Source of the DNA: Tautonia marina | GTDB lineage: Bacteria; Planctomycetota; Planctomycetia; Isosphaerales; Isosphaeraceae | Reading direction: 5' to 3' | DNA length: 64,000 bases | NCBI RefSeq assembly: GCF_009177065.1 | Contig: NZ_WEZF01000013.1 | Span: 1-64,000, forward strand | Part shown: piece after piece, positions 8,580-17,058 of the stretch | How the letters are laid out: the number at the start of each line of letters is the position of its first letter | Numbering within the stretch: the first letter of the stretch is position 1 | Notes under the pieces: model-generated | Databases searched by the model: none | What the model saw: the letters and a program-made list of their open reading frames with translations, nothing else | What the model was told of the DNA's origin: nothing | Made by a program: the position numbers and the translations under genes

Positions 8580-9848
8580 ATGCCCCTTCCGACGACTCCC
8601 CTGCCCCGCCTGAGCCTGGTCTTTGGGCTGGCGATGACCCTTGCGGTTGCCGTCCGGCCCGCCTCGGCCGCCACGCCCGCCGATGAGACACTGCCGGAAC
8701 TGTACACCGAGGTCGCCTTCCCGAACCTGAAGTTCGACCGGCCGGTCACCCTGGCGTATCCGAACGATGAACACAAGCTGCTGTTTGTTGTCGAGCAGCA
8801 CACCGCGAAGATTTATTCGTTTCCGAACGACTTGCAGACGGATGACAAACAGCTCTTTCTCGACCTTCCGCAGACGATCGGCAAGGACAACGAGGAAGGG
8901 TTGCTCGGGCTGGCCTTTCACCCGAACTATGCCGAGAACGGACAGTTTTATGTCTACTACTCGGCGACGAACCCGAGGCGGTCGGTTGTCTCGCGGTTCA
9001 ACGTGTCGAAGGACGACCCGCGCAAGGCCGACCCGAACAGTGAGCAGGTGATCTGGGTCTCGGCCGATCAGCCGTACGGCAACCACAACGGCGGCTGCAT
9101 CGAGTTCGGCCCGGATGGTTATCTGTACATTTCACTCGGCGACGGCGGCGCGGCCGACGACCCGCTGAGCACCGGTCAGAACCCGACCGACTGGTTCGGC
9201 TCGATCTTGCGGATCGACGTGGACAATCCCGAAGGGGACATGGCCTACGGCATTCCGGCCGATAACCCGGCAAAGCGCGACCCGAAGTTCTCCCACTGGG
9301 CGCCGGAGGTCTACGCGATCGGGATTCGAAATATCTGGAAGTTCACGTTCGATCGGGAAACCGGCGATCTGTGGGCCGGAGACGTCGGTCAGAACAAGTG
9401 GGAAGAAGTGATCAAGGTGGTCAACGCCGGCAACTACGGCTGGAACGTGTACGAAGGGTTCCACCCGTTCAAGGTCCGGGGGAACCGGGTCGAGCGGTCG
9501 TCGCCGATCTTGCCGCCGATCGTCGAGTATCCTCACCCGGACGTGCCGGCCGCGCAACGCCGAGGGCGCAACGACACGGGCAAGAGCATTACCGGCGGCT
9601 ACGTGTACCGAGGCGATCGGATTCCGGAGTTGCAAGGCGTTTATGTGTACGGCGACTTCGAGACGTTCCGCATCTGGGGGGTGAAGGTCGATGAGCAGGA
9701 CGAGGTGATCGTCACCGGCGAGCTGATCGACCTTGACTCGCCTCGCCAGGCAAAGATCAACATTGCCGGGTTTGGCGAGGACCAGGAGGGGGAACTTTAC
9801 ATCCTCGGGTTCGACGGGCGAATCCACCACCTCGTCCCGCGCCGCTGA
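8580..9848 (+). CDS. Secreted PQQ-dependent sugar dehydrogenase-like beta-propeller (GSDH family)
   Basis: 422 aa with a cleavable signal peptide (hydrophobic core, ends VRPASAA). The body has the soluble glucose/sorbosone dehydrogenase pattern: EEGLLGLAFHPNY, NHNGGCIEFGPDGYLYISLGDGG (ligand-binding blades), GSILRIDVD, YAIGIRNIWKFTFDRETGDLWAGDVGQNKWEEV, NYGWN and GGYVYRG. These correspond to the six-bladed propeller that in family members binds PQQ and calcium. It probably oxidises aldose sugars in the periplasm. GGAGA lies 9 nt before the ATG. The 3' end overlaps the convergent antiporter gene by 52 bp. Confidence 0.9.
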   Translation: MPLPTTPLPRLSLVFGLAMTLAVAVRPASAATPADETLPELYTEVAFPNLKFDRPVTLAYPNDEHKLLFVVEQHTAKIYSFPNDLQTDDKQLFLDLPQTIGKDNEEGLLGLAFHPNYAENGQFYVYYSATNPRRSVVSRFNVSKDDPRKADPNSEQVIWVSADQPYGNHNGGCIEFGPDGYLYISLGDGGAADDPLSTGQNPTDWFGSILRIDVDNPEGDMAYGIPADNPAKRDPKFSHWAPEVYAIGIRNIWKFTFDRETGDLWAGDVGQNKWEEVIKVVNAGNYGWNVYEGFHPFKVRGNRVERSSPILPPIVEYPHPDVPAAQRRGRNDTGKSITGGYVYRGDRIPELQGVYVYGDFETFRIWGVKVDEQDEVIVTGELIDLDSPRQAKINIAGFGEDQEGELYILGFDGRIHHLVPRR

Positions 9849-11593
9849 GGCGGGGAGAAGGTGGGGGGCGATTCGGGATCGATGGGGACGATGACCATGC
9901 CAACCCCGTCGATCCGGCCCGCATCGTCCAGCTCGCGGATGCGCAAGGCGACCGGCCCGAAGGGAACGAGGCAACCGACCTCGGCTCGCTTCGGGCCGAG
10001 TCGTTCCAGGATCACGTCTTCCAGCGTGGCGTCGGTCGGGGCATGAAGGCTGAAGCCGTAGCAGGCTTCCAGGTCGCCGACCCGGCTGGAGGCACGAAGG
10101 GGAAACTCGACATCGCGCGGCAAGGCCTCGCCCGGGGCTCCCTGCGCAAAGACCCGATCGACGAGCGGCCGGGTCCCGGGGCCGAGGACGACGATGACGT
10201 GGTCGCCGGGCAAGACGCGGGTGCTTCCCTTGGGAGGGATGACGCGATCGCCGCGGGCGATCAGGGCGATGACGGCTCCCTCGGGCAGGGCCAGCTCGCG
10301 GACCATCTTGCCGGAGGCTCGGGAGTCGAGGTTGAGGTAATAGTCGACGATGTCGCCATCGACGTGCCGGAGCGCGGTCAGTTCCAACGTCACCGGCGCC
10401 GAGGGTTCCGGAGGCCGTTGCAGGCCGAGCTTCCTCGCCAGGATCGGCAGGGTCCAGCCCTGGAACAGGGCCGAGACGAGCACGACGAAGAAGACGACGT
10501 CGAAGATGCGGTCGGCATTGGCGATCTGAAAGAGGAACGGGAAGGTGGCCAGGGTGATCGGCACGGCCCCCTTCAAACCTCCCCAGGAAAGGAAGATCAG
10601 CTCTCGCCAGGCGAAGCGGAAGGGTAAGAGGGTGAGGCCGACCGCCACCGGACGGGCCACGAAGACCAGGACCGCCGCCAGCAGCAAGCCCTGAGGCGCC
10701 ACATCAACCAGGCGGCTCGGGAAGCTCAACAGCCCCAGCACCACGAACATGACGATCTGAGCCAGCCAGGCTCCGGCGTCGTGGAAGAGAAAGATCCCGC
10801 GTTTGAACACGAGTCGGCTATTGCCGAGGACGATGCCGGCCAGGTAAACCGCCAGGAATCCGCTGCCGCCCAGCGCCACGGTCAGGCCATAGGCAAGCAT
10901 GCCAACCGCCGTCGCCAGCACCGGATAAAGGCCGGCCGATTCGAGCCGGATACGGTTGATGAGCTGAACCCCCAGGAAGCCCACGCCGAGGCCGATGACC
11001 GTGCCGCCGATCGCCTGGGTGGCGAACAGGCCGAGCAATTCGGGTCCGATCGCCATCTCGCCTCGAATGACGCCAATCAGGCCGATCGTCAAGAAAATGG
11101 CCATCGGGTCGTTCGATCCGCTCTCGACCTCCAGGGTCGCCGACAACCGGCCGGGCAGCCGGATTCCTCCCGATCGCAAGACCGCGAAAACGGCGGCCGC
11201 GTCGGTCGAGCCGACAATGCTGCCGAGCAACATGCCGTCGATCAGCTTCAGGCCGAGCACCCAGGCCGCCGCGGCCCCCATGATGGCCGACGTGAGCAAG
11301 ACCCCCAGGGTCGCCAGCGCCGCCGCCGGTTTCCAGGCGGTGCGGAAGGCGGAAAGCGGGGTGCTCAGACCGCCATCAAAGAGGATGAGCGTGAGCGCGA
11401 GCGTGCCGATGCCGTAGGCCAACTCGTAGCTGTCGAAGTTGATCCGCCCGATCCCCTCCGACCCGGCCAGCATCCCCAGAATCAAGAACAGGACGAGCAC
11501 CGGAATGCCCGCCCGCGCCGAGAATTTGCTCGACGCAATGCCGAGCAGGATCAGGACGCTCGCAATCAGGATCAACGCTTCCGCAGGAAACAT
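9797..11593 (-). CDS. Potassium/proton antiporter, CPA1 family (CvrA/NhaP2-like)
   Basis: 598 aa. The first ~385 residues form a cation/proton antiporter domain of about 12-13 membrane helices, with LILFDGGLSTPLSAFR, GSIVGSTDAAAVFAVLR and VESGSNDPMAIFLT, the motifs of the NhaP/CvrA branch. A RCK/TrkA-C-like cytosolic domain follows (about 425-490: GAVIALIARGDRVIPPKGSTRVLPGDHVIVVLG). A further C-terminal domain of about 90 residues is like the CorC/HlyC-associated region of NhaP2. It likely exports K+ in exchange for protons and takes part in volume or pH control. The extreme C-terminus is encoded across the 3' end of the convergent sugar dehydrogenase gene. Confidence 0.9.
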   Translation of the reverse strand: MFPAEALILIASVLILLGIASSKFSARAGIPVLVLFLILGMLAGSEGIGRINFDSYELAYGIGTLALTLILFDGGLSTPLSAFRTAWKPAAALATLGVLLTSAIMGAAAAWVLGLKLIDGMLLGSIVGSTDAAAVFAVLRSGGIRLPGRLSATLEVESGSNDPMAIFLTIGLIGVIRGEMAIGPELLGLFATQAIGGTVIGLGVGFLGVQLINRIRLESAGLYPVLATAVGMLAYGLTVALGGSGFLAVYLAGIVLGNSRLVFKRGIFLFHDAGAWLAQIVMFVVLGLLSFPSRLVDVAPQGLLLAAVLVFVARPVAVGLTLLPFRFAWRELIFLSWGGLKGAVPITLATFPFLFQIANADRIFDVVFFVVLVSALFQGWTLPILARKLGLQRPPEPSAPVTLELTALRHVDGDIVDYYLNLDSRASGKMVRELALPEGAVIALIARGDRVIPPKGSTRVLPGDHVIVVLGPGTRPLVDRVFAQGAPGEALPRDVEFPLRASSRVGDLEACYGFSLHAPTDATLEDVILERLGPKRAEVGCLVPFGPVALRIRELDDAGRIDGVGMVIVPIDPESPPTFSPPQRRGTRWWIRPSNPRM

Positions 11594-11648
11594 GCAGGAC
11601 GACTCTCCGGTTTCGAGGGCGTGCGAGGCGCTGCGGCCAGTCGAAGAA

Positions 11649-11700
11649 CCCCTTCACCCGGCCTTCGGCCACTTGCTCCCCCGGCGTGGGGGAGAGGGTT
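11649..11700. repeat. Dispersed GC-rich intergenic repeat unit
   Basis: Reads CCCCTTCACCCGGCC, a GGCCTTCGGCC dyad, then a CTCCCCCGGCGTGGGGGAG hairpin followed by AGGGTT. Same organisation as the units at 6761-6900. It sits directly upstream of the antiporter gene on the minus strand. Confidence 0.6.
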
Positions 11701-11790
11701 GATTCAGGGATTCGTTTGGTCTGCCCCCTGGCAGTTGACTAGCTTACCCGTTCGACAGGCGGCGATCGATCGCAACCGGGGCGAACCCGG

Positions 11791-12891
11791 TCAGCTTCCG
11801 GAACGATGGAAGACGGTGGGAGCAGTGGAGAAGGTGACGCCGAAGAGCCGGTTGTGGAGCATCTGCTCAAGGGTCGTCGGGTCGCCGAGCATGGCTTCGG
11901 CCGGCGCGAGGTCGACTTCGGAGACGGGTCGAGACGGATAGGCATGAACAATCGCCAGGCGGTCGATTATGGGTGGGTGGGCGGCGTCGGTCTTGGTCGG
12001 GGGATCGCTCAGAACGCGGTGACGCATGGCCGTCATTAACGGGTCGGGCAAGCGCTGCCAGAAGGCGCGGAAGGAGGCGTAGAGATTGGGCACGCCGGGA
12101 AGGTCGGGATCGTAGTGTTCCAGCACTTCTCGGAAGATGGGCTGGACGAGCGCGACCTTGACCAGGGCCGAGGCGGTGGCGGGTCCCCCGGCGACCCCGG
12201 CGGCGAAGCGGTCGGCGCGGGCCTCCTGGCCCTGGGCGATCGGGGCGAGCAGGCGCGATCCGACGGCGAAACTGCCGCGAGCCCAGGCTCGGAGCGGGCT
12301 GCGCGAGGAGGGGCTGGCCTGGTCGAGGGCGCGGCCGAGGGCCTCGACAAACCGGGCCGATCGGGCGGCGTGGGTCGCATCGCCCCGAGCGAGGTGGGCC
12401 AGCTCGTGCGCGAGGACGGCACGCAGCTCGACCCGATTGAGGACCGAGAGCAAGGGCAAGCCGATGAGCAAGGCCCGTCCGCGGCGTCCCCAGGCCGTGG
12501 CGCCGCAGCAGGGGAGATAGGCCAGGCGGATCTGACCCGGCGGTTTCGCCCCGGCGCGTCGGGCCAGAGCGGCGACCTCGTCGAAGAGTTCGGGGGCATC
12601 GGTCCGGCCGAGGACCGGGCCGTGATCGCCGTCGGGGTTGCCCACCTCGGCCGTCGGCCGGACGCCGCCGAGGGTCGCCAGCACGTCGGCCCAGGAGGTC
12701 ACCCGATCATCAAGCCAGCCGCGCAGGACCGGTACGAAGCCGCCGAGCGCGATCAACCCGGCCGCCCCCAGCGCGTTCCCCACCGGAAAGGCGCGTTCGA
12801 GGACTTCAAGGGCTAGCCCCCGCAGGTGCAAGCCCAGGCCCCCGATCGTTGCGTCCCGGCCCGGGTCGCCCCCGTCGTCGGCTCGGCTCAC
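11791..12891 (-). CDS. M48-family zinc metalloprotease-like membrane protein
   Basis: 366 aa from GTG 12891, chosen because GGAGGAG lies just upstream. The frame is open back to a TTG at 12954, but that would cover the operator region. A hydrophobic segment (about 35-57) anchors the protein. The zinc site is LAHELAH (HExxH) with the third ligand in GQEARADR, about 65 residues later, as in HtpX/Ste24-type M48 peptidases. It is divergently placed from a BlaI-type repressor, with two BlaI-like dyads 27-68 bp upstream of this start. It may therefore be the protease partner that in classical bla/mec systems would be an M56 BlaR1 protein. No penicillin-binding sensor domain is present. Confidence 0.82.
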   Translation of the reverse strand: MSRADDGGDPGRDATIGGLGLHLRGLALEVLERAFPVGNALGAAGLIALGGFVPVLRGWLDDRVTSWADVLATLGGVRPTAEVGNPDGDHGPVLGRTDAPELFDEVAALARRAGAKPPGQIRLAYLPCCGATAWGRRGRALLIGLPLLSVLNRVELRAVLAHELAHLARGDATHAARSARFVEALGRALDQASPSSRSPLRAWARGSFAVGSRLLAPIAQGQEARADRFAAGVAGGPATASALVKVALVQPIFREVLEHYDPDLPGVPNLYASFRAFWQRLPDPLMTAMRHRVLSDPPTKTDAAHPPIIDRLAIVHAYPSRPVSEVDLAPAEAMLGDPTTLEQMLHNRLFGVTFSTAPTVFHRSGS

Positions 12892-12917
12892 CCGCGCTCC
12901 TCCGCTCGACCGTGCTT

Positions 12918-12959
12918 GACAGATGTCCGATTCACGGTTGACCTTCTGGGACAAGTGTC
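12918..12959. promoter_or_regulatory. Pair of BlaI-type operators GACA-NN-TGTC
   Basis: Two perfect dyads, GACAGATGTC at 12918-12927 and GACAAGTGTC at 12950-12959, with centres 32 bp apart (about three helical turns). Their form matches the BlaI/MecI operator core (TACA-NN-TGTA type) with G/C at the outer position. The right-hand site lies inside the spacer of a predicted + strand promoter for the blaI-type gene. The pair also sits just upstream of the M48 gene on the other strand. Autorepression plus control of the protease is the natural reading. The same dyads recur at 35074-35124. Confidence 0.7.
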
Positions 12960-12966
12960 TTAGGAT
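12938..12966 (+). promoter_or_regulatory. Predicted promoter of the BlaI-type repressor gene
   Basis: TTGACC (12938-12943), 17-bp spacer, TAGGAT (12961-12966). Five of six -35 bases match the sigma-70 consensus. The operator at 12950-12959 fills the spacer, so bound repressor would block polymerase. The implied 5' leader to the ATG at 13135 is about 160 nt. Confidence 0.5.
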
Positions 12967-13134
12967 ACGAAGACCGGGGATCGCGGGTCAACCCCGGACC
13001 GCATCCACCCACCTGCCCGCTCTGCGCGATCGCCCCGCGTGTCGGGGTTCCCCCCGCGCCGCCGAGGCCCGTTTGTTTGGGATTGAGTTCACCCCGCATC
13101 TGACCCGCACTGAACCGTGGAAGGTCCCCGAGCA

Positions 13135-13539
13135 ATGGCCAAGCGACCCCCCACCATCCCCGACTCGGAGCTGGATGTCCTGCGAATTCTCTGGGACCGC
13201 GGCCAGGCGACGGTTCGAGAGGTGCTTGACGCCTCGAAGGCCGCCGGGCGGCAGTGGACCTATGCGACCGTCGCCACCCTGCTCGACCGCCTGGAGCAGA
13301 AAGGGATGATCAGCAGCGACCGGAGCGAGCTGGCGTTTGTCTACACTCCCAAGATCGCCGCGCAGGACGTGCGCCGCAAGCGGGTGGAGAACCTGGTCGA
13401 CAAGCTCTACCAGGGAGAACCCGGCCTGCTCGTGCTTCATCTGTTGCAGCAGCACCGGCTGGCCCCGGAACACGCCGAGCAGATCCGCGCCTTGCTCGAA
13501 CAGGGTGAGCCCGAGAGCCAGGGCTCGGATCAGGGATAA
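13135..13539 (+). CDS. BlaI/MecI/CopY-family transcriptional repressor
   Basis: 134 aa, a normal length for the family. The N-terminal winged helix has IPDSELDVLRILWDRGQATVREVLDA, then WTYATVATLLDRLEQKGMI as the recognition helix and wing lead-in (residues about 9-58). The C-terminal part forms the dimerisation helices. Family members repress by binding GACA/TACA-NN-TGTA/TGTC dyads and are inactivated by proteolysis. ATG 13135 is preferred over a GTG 18 nt upstream. The partner gene across the divergent promoter is an M48 rather than M56 protease. A small membrane protein gene follows. Confidence 0.92.
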   Translation: MAKRPPTIPDSELDVLRILWDRGQATVREVLDASKAAGRQWTYATVATLLDRLEQKGMISSDRSELAFVYTPKIAAQDVRRKRVENLVDKLYQGEPGLLVLHLLQQHRLAPEHAEQIRALLEQGEPESQGSDQG

Positions 13540-13620
13540 TTTGGTTCGGGTTCGGGTTTGGGTCGGGTCATTCCCGCCTTTTTCCCGATTGCTGATCGCT
13601 TTGACTGAGGAACGGCTGAG

Positions 13621-13851
13621 ATGCCCCCCACCGACGGATCGAATGCGAGAGATCCGTGGCTGGCCGCGCTGGTGCTGGCCGCCCTGGCCCTTTCGGGAGC
13701 GATGGGAGCGATGCGCGCCTCGCGGCCGTCGAACGGAACGTGCCCGGCACCGGGCCTTGAGGGGATCGGCGTGCGAGGCGGCGCGCCGATTGCGCCGCTG
13801 GAATCGTCGCCGGGCGTGAGCGTCCGGGAGTCGATCGCGGAGATCCGCTGA
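13621..13851 (+). CDS. Small single-pass membrane protein, unknown
   Basis: 76 aa. One hydrophobic segment (WLAALVLAALALSGAMGAM, about residues 13-31) follows a short charged N-terminus, then a Gly/Pro/Ser-rich tail. GAGGAACGGCTGAG precedes the ATG. It follows the BlaI-type gene by 81 bp on the same strand and could be cotranscribed. No family is recognised and the short length leaves some doubt that it is translated. Confidence 0.5.
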   Translation: MPPTDGSNARDPWLAALVLAALALSGAMGAMRASRPSNGTCPAPGLEGIGVRGGAPIAPLESSPGVSVRESIAEIR

Positions 13852-14006
13852 GCGCGGGGCTTCCGTCGCGGCTCGACTTCGGGGATCATGGAACGATTGG
13901 AATGGACCGCGAGCCGCCGGTTGACCGTGCCGCCCGCGCGACGGATCGACCCGAAGCAACACGCAAAGACCGGCCGGCCCCCGGCCGTCGGACGAACCGG
14001 GGCATC

Positions 14007-15035
14007 ATGGCGATCGTCATTTGCCAGTGCGGAACGTGGTTGAAGGCCCCCGAGCCGGGATCGGTCGGGACGGGCCGGTGCCCGAAGTGCGGCCGGGTGA
14101 TCGGCCCCGATGGGACGGTCGGCAGCGATCCGGCCCCCGAACTGGTCGCCGGGCGATCGAAGTTGCGGTTCCGGGCCTTCCGCCCTGCCCCTTCGTACCC
14201 AAGACGGGGGCAGCCGATCGGTCTGGGAGAGGTCTTGACGTTCCCCTTACGCGACGGGCCGGGGCTGGTCTTGCTCGTCCTCTTCCCGCCGTTTTTGACG
14301 ATCATGTCGGTGCCGGTGTTCGACATCGTGATGTTCTTCCGAGACGGGCCGAGGGGAGGGTTTAACCCACTCGCGTTGCTCTTGATTCCGTTCTCGCTGC
14401 CGTTGATCATCAGTTTTTCGTTTACGGGTGGGTATCTTTTGCTCTATTTCGCCCGGGTGTTGACCGATGGGGCGATGGGGAGAACGGATCACCCTCGGTT
14501 CCCGATGTGGGACCGGCAGACGATTCTGGAAGGGCTGGGGCGGTGGATCTGGGCGGGGATCGTGGGGCTGGGGGTGGGGGCGATTCCGGTCTTGCTGTAT
14601 GCCAAGCTGCGCGGCGAGTTCGGGCCGCTCGACTGGGTGGCGGTGGTCATCCTGATCGGACTGGCGGCCGGTTACGTGCAGATGGGGCTCGCCGCGGCGA
14701 TTTTGCACGACAACCTCACGCTGGCGCACCCGCTGTCGATCGCTCGGGCGATTCGGATTATCGGCCGGGAGTACTTGCCGCTCTGGCTGTTGACCGCCTT
14801 CGCGCTGTTTCTGGCGGTTGGGGTCTGGCGGCTGGTGATGTTCCACGCACCCAACCTGACGGCGGCGGCCCTGGGGTTGTGGGGGCTCTGGATGCTCTTG
14901 CTTTATGAAGGCATGGTGATCACCCACCTGCTTGGGCGAATCTGCTTTCGCAACGCCATCGGCCTGGGCTGGTTCCGGAGGGAACCGACCTGGAGTTCCT
15001 GGGATCGCTCGGGGCGGATCTATTCGAACTCGTGA
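14007..15035 (+). CDS. Polytopic membrane protein with N-terminal zinc-ribbon-like motif
   Basis: 342 aa from ATG 14007. An upstream in-frame ATG at 13902 would add 35 low-complexity basic residues and looks less likely. The N-terminus has CQCGTW...GTGRCPKCGRV, a four-cysteine zinc ribbon (residues about 6-32). This is followed by a Pro-rich linker and about six to seven membrane helices. The membrane part resembles DUF4013-type integral proteins (glycerophosphoryl-diester-like membrane domain), but that is only a resemblance. Zinc-ribbon plus membrane architecture is common in planctomycetes. Function unknown. Confidence 0.75.
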   Translation: MAIVICQCGTWLKAPEPGSVGTGRCPKCGRVIGPDGTVGSDPAPELVAGRSKLRFRAFRPAPSYPRRGQPIGLGEVLTFPLRDGPGLVLLVLFPPFLTIMSVPVFDIVMFFRDGPRGGFNPLALLLIPFSLPLIISFSFTGGYLLLYFARVLTDGAMGRTDHPRFPMWDRQTILEGLGRWIWAGIVGLGVGAIPVLLYAKLRGEFGPLDWVAVVILIGLAAGYVQMGLAAAILHDNLTLAHPLSIARAIRIIGREYLPLWLLTAFALFLAVGVWRLVMFHAPNLTAAALGLWGLWMLLLYEGMVITHLLGRICFRNAIGLGWFRREPTWSSWDRSGRIYSNS

Positions 15036-15059
15036 GGGTGGATGGGATCGCCCAAGGGC

Positions 15060-16022
15060 TCAGGGAGCCGGAGCCGGGTGAAACGAGGGATCGGCCGCGT
15101 CGCGGATGAGGGCCAGGGCGGCGGCGGTCGCCGAAGCGCAGTAAGAGGCGTTGACCTTGTCGGGTGTGTCGGCCTGATCGTGGTAGAAATCGGCCTCATC
15201 GGCGCCGTCGAATAGCCCGACGCAGACGACGCCATTGGCCTCGAACGGCATGTAATCGCTGCCGTACATGACGCCGGAAACCGGCTTGAGGCCGGTGGCC
15301 GCGACGTGCGATTTGAGCCGATGCGCCCAGGCTCGTGAGGGGGCGTCGTTGACCGGGGAGCGGAGGCCGGGATCATGCTCGACGATGAGAGCGCGGCGGG
15401 CCTCGTCCATGGGGTGGCCGATCATGTCGAGGTTGATCATCAAGGTGATCGGAAGGTTCTCATCCTGGCACCTTTTCGCAAAGGCGCGTGAACCGATGAG
15501 CCCCTGTTCCTCGCCGCTGAAGGCGACAAGGCGGACGGATCGAGCCGGGGGATCGACGGCGAGGGATCGGGCCAGTTCCAGCAAGGCGGCGGTGCCGGAG
15601 GCGTTGTCGTTGGCGCCGGGAGCCGGTCCCTGGGTGTCGGCGAGCTGAGCGTTCCGCGAGTCGAAATGAGCGCCGACGAGGACGAATTCGTCGGGACGAT
15701 CGGTCCCCCGGATGGTGGCCACGACATTGTGCCGGGTGCGGGGTCCAATGGAGAAGTCGTGCAGGGCGACCTCGTCGCATCCGGCGTCTCGGAAGCGCTC
15801 GGCGAGCCACTCGGCCGCGCGAACGTTCGTTTCGGAGAGGGAGTGACGGGTGCCGAAATCGACCAGGGCGTCCACATCGGCCATCAGGCGAGCAGGAGAG
15901 ACGGTCGGGGGCGGACCATCATTGAGGGCCAGGCCGGGCGAGCCTGAAAGGCCGCAGGCGATCAGCCCGGCCACCACGAAGCGGGGGATGATGACCAGGA
16001 ATGGGGCAAAGGCTCGACTCAT
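15060..16022 (-). CDS. Secreted M28-family zinc aminopeptidase
   Basis: 320 aa with a signal peptide (hydrophobic 8-30). The complete M28 metal site is visible: GAHFDS (His, Asp), PGANDNASG (bridging Asp), SGEEQG (catalytic and metal Glu), NLDMIG (Asp) and DFYHDQADT (His). The enzyme would release N-terminal amino acids from peptides outside the cytoplasm. Its ATG lies 3 nt after the stop of the PEP-CTERM gene upstream on the same strand, so the two are translationally coupled. The 3' end converges with the zinc-ribbon membrane protein gene, 24 bp apart. Confidence 0.93.
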   Translation of the reverse strand: MSRAFAPFLVIIPRFVVAGLIACGLSGSPGLALNDGPPPTVSPARLMADVDALVDFGTRHSLSETNVRAAEWLAERFRDAGCDEVALHDFSIGPRTRHNVVATIRGTDRPDEFVLVGAHFDSRNAQLADTQGPAPGANDNASGTAALLELARSLAVDPPARSVRLVAFSGEEQGLIGSRAFAKRCQDENLPITLMINLDMIGHPMDEARRALIVEHDPGLRSPVNDAPSRAWAHRLKSHVAATGLKPVSGVMYGSDYMPFEANGVVCVGLFDGADEADFYHDQADTPDKVNASYCASATAAALALIRDAADPSFHPAPAP

Positions 16023-16025
16023 TCC

Positions 16026-16745
16026 TCAGACCCGGAATCGGCCGGAACGATTCCGGGACCGTCCGAAGCAGACCAGGCCGATCATGGTTCCGCAGGCCGC
16101 CATCGCCAGGGTCGAGGGTTCCGGGACGGCCACAACCGCGGCCAAGGAGGGAGAATCGGCCTTGATACTCAACTGGGCGAGTCGGGCCTCGCCGCCCCGA
16201 GTCCGGATCTCGAAGGTGTTCCCGGTCACGTTCATCGTGAAGCGTTCCAGGGAGACGAAACGGGCCAGGGTGGAACTGGTGCTGACAAGGCTGGTGACGG
16301 GATTGTTTTCATCGACCAGCAGATCGAAGCTGTAGTCGAGGTCCTCCGTACCGCGCCGACGGAAGAAAACCAGCTCCGTCAGAGTCACAAGCTCGTCGGA
16401 GTGGAAGATGAGGGATTCCCCCGTATGCAGCCAGCCGCTGCCGCCACCTCGAACGCCGAGGCCGGGATCGTCCAGGTGGAACCGTTGCGGATTGAGCAAT
16501 TTTCCGGCGAGGTTTCTCCCACCGGCCGCAGCGATCGTGAGCGAAGTGCCTTCAACGGTCACGTTCTGGCCGGAGACGAGATTGCCGTGGCTGTCTGGAA
16601 CGAGGCCGACGTTAGGCGCGAACGTGGAGTCGCCCAGCGTTCGGTCGGCAAAGGTGAAGTGCGTGACCAGACCGGCTTGAACAGGTCCAGCGAGCACGAG
16701 CGGCAGCAGGGCTCCAAGGAATCTGGAGGAGATCTTTCGATTCAT
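16026..16745 (-). CDS. PEP-CTERM sorting-domain protein
   Basis: 239 aa from ATG 16745. The frame is open further upstream but has no signal peptide in the longer form. An N-terminal signal peptide (RFLGALLPLVLAGPVQA) precedes a beta-rich domain of about 180 residues, with FTFADRTLGDSTFAPNVG near the start. The C-terminus is VPEPSTLAMAACG, a membrane helix, then RSRNRSGRFR: the PEP motif, helix and basic tail recognised by exosortase. It is therefore likely cleaved and surface-delivered. No exosortase gene is in the window. It forms an operon with the M28 peptidase. Confidence 0.9.
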   Translation of the reverse strand: MNRKISSRFLGALLPLVLAGPVQAGLVTHFTFADRTLGDSTFAPNVGLVPDSHGNLVSGQNVTVEGTSLTIAAAGGRNLAGKLLNPQRFHLDDPGLGVRGGGSGWLHTGESLIFHSDELVTLTELVFFRRRGTEDLDYSFDLLVDENNPVTSLVSTSSTLARFVSLERFTMNVTGNTFEIRTRGGEARLAQLSIKADSPSLAAVVAVPEPSTLAMAACGTMIGLVCFGRSRNRSGRFRV

Positions 16746-17058
16746 GGCCCTTCTCCCTTCTCGCTCGGTGTCGGGCAACTCCGCGCCCGATTCGTTCGCC
16801 GGATGGAAACCATCCGGTTTGGACCATCGCTTCGTTGCGATGCCCCACTTCCTCAAAGATCGAGTCGAGGCGTCAAGCGCCTGTTCGTACACCCACACCC
16901 TACCAAGCATTCCGCAATTCGCAATGGCGTGTTGCAAAACGTTGAATTTAATCAACGCCCGAACCGACTCCCGATCGTTGATGCGTGAGCCGGCCGAACG
17001 ACCGCCGAGCAAGGGGATACGGTCCCGAGCTTCGAGAATTTGCGAAGCGGGGAGGAAG
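16746..17058. other. Gene-free stretch upstream of PEP-CTERM gene, with hairpin
   Basis: 313 bp between two minus-strand genes. It contains a perfect 8-bp inverted repeat CCGGATGG-AAA-CCATCCGG at 16799-16817, about 55 bp upstream of the PEP-CTERM ATG, in what would be its leader or promoter. It also contains a shorter GTTGA...TCAAC dyad near 16943-16958 in an AT-richer patch. I could not find a convincing -24/-12 (sigma-54) pair, which some PEP-CTERM genes use. Confidence 0.5.

Noticed and set aside
10781-11941. 386-codon + strand frame opposite the antiporter and M48 genes
   Set aside because: Gln/Arg/Asp-rich antisense frame without motifs; the minus-strand antiporter is certain.
16746-17058. 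Sigma-54 promoter for the PEP-CTERM gene
   Set aside because: No GG-N10-GC pair in a TGGCAC...TTGC context was found on the minus strand.
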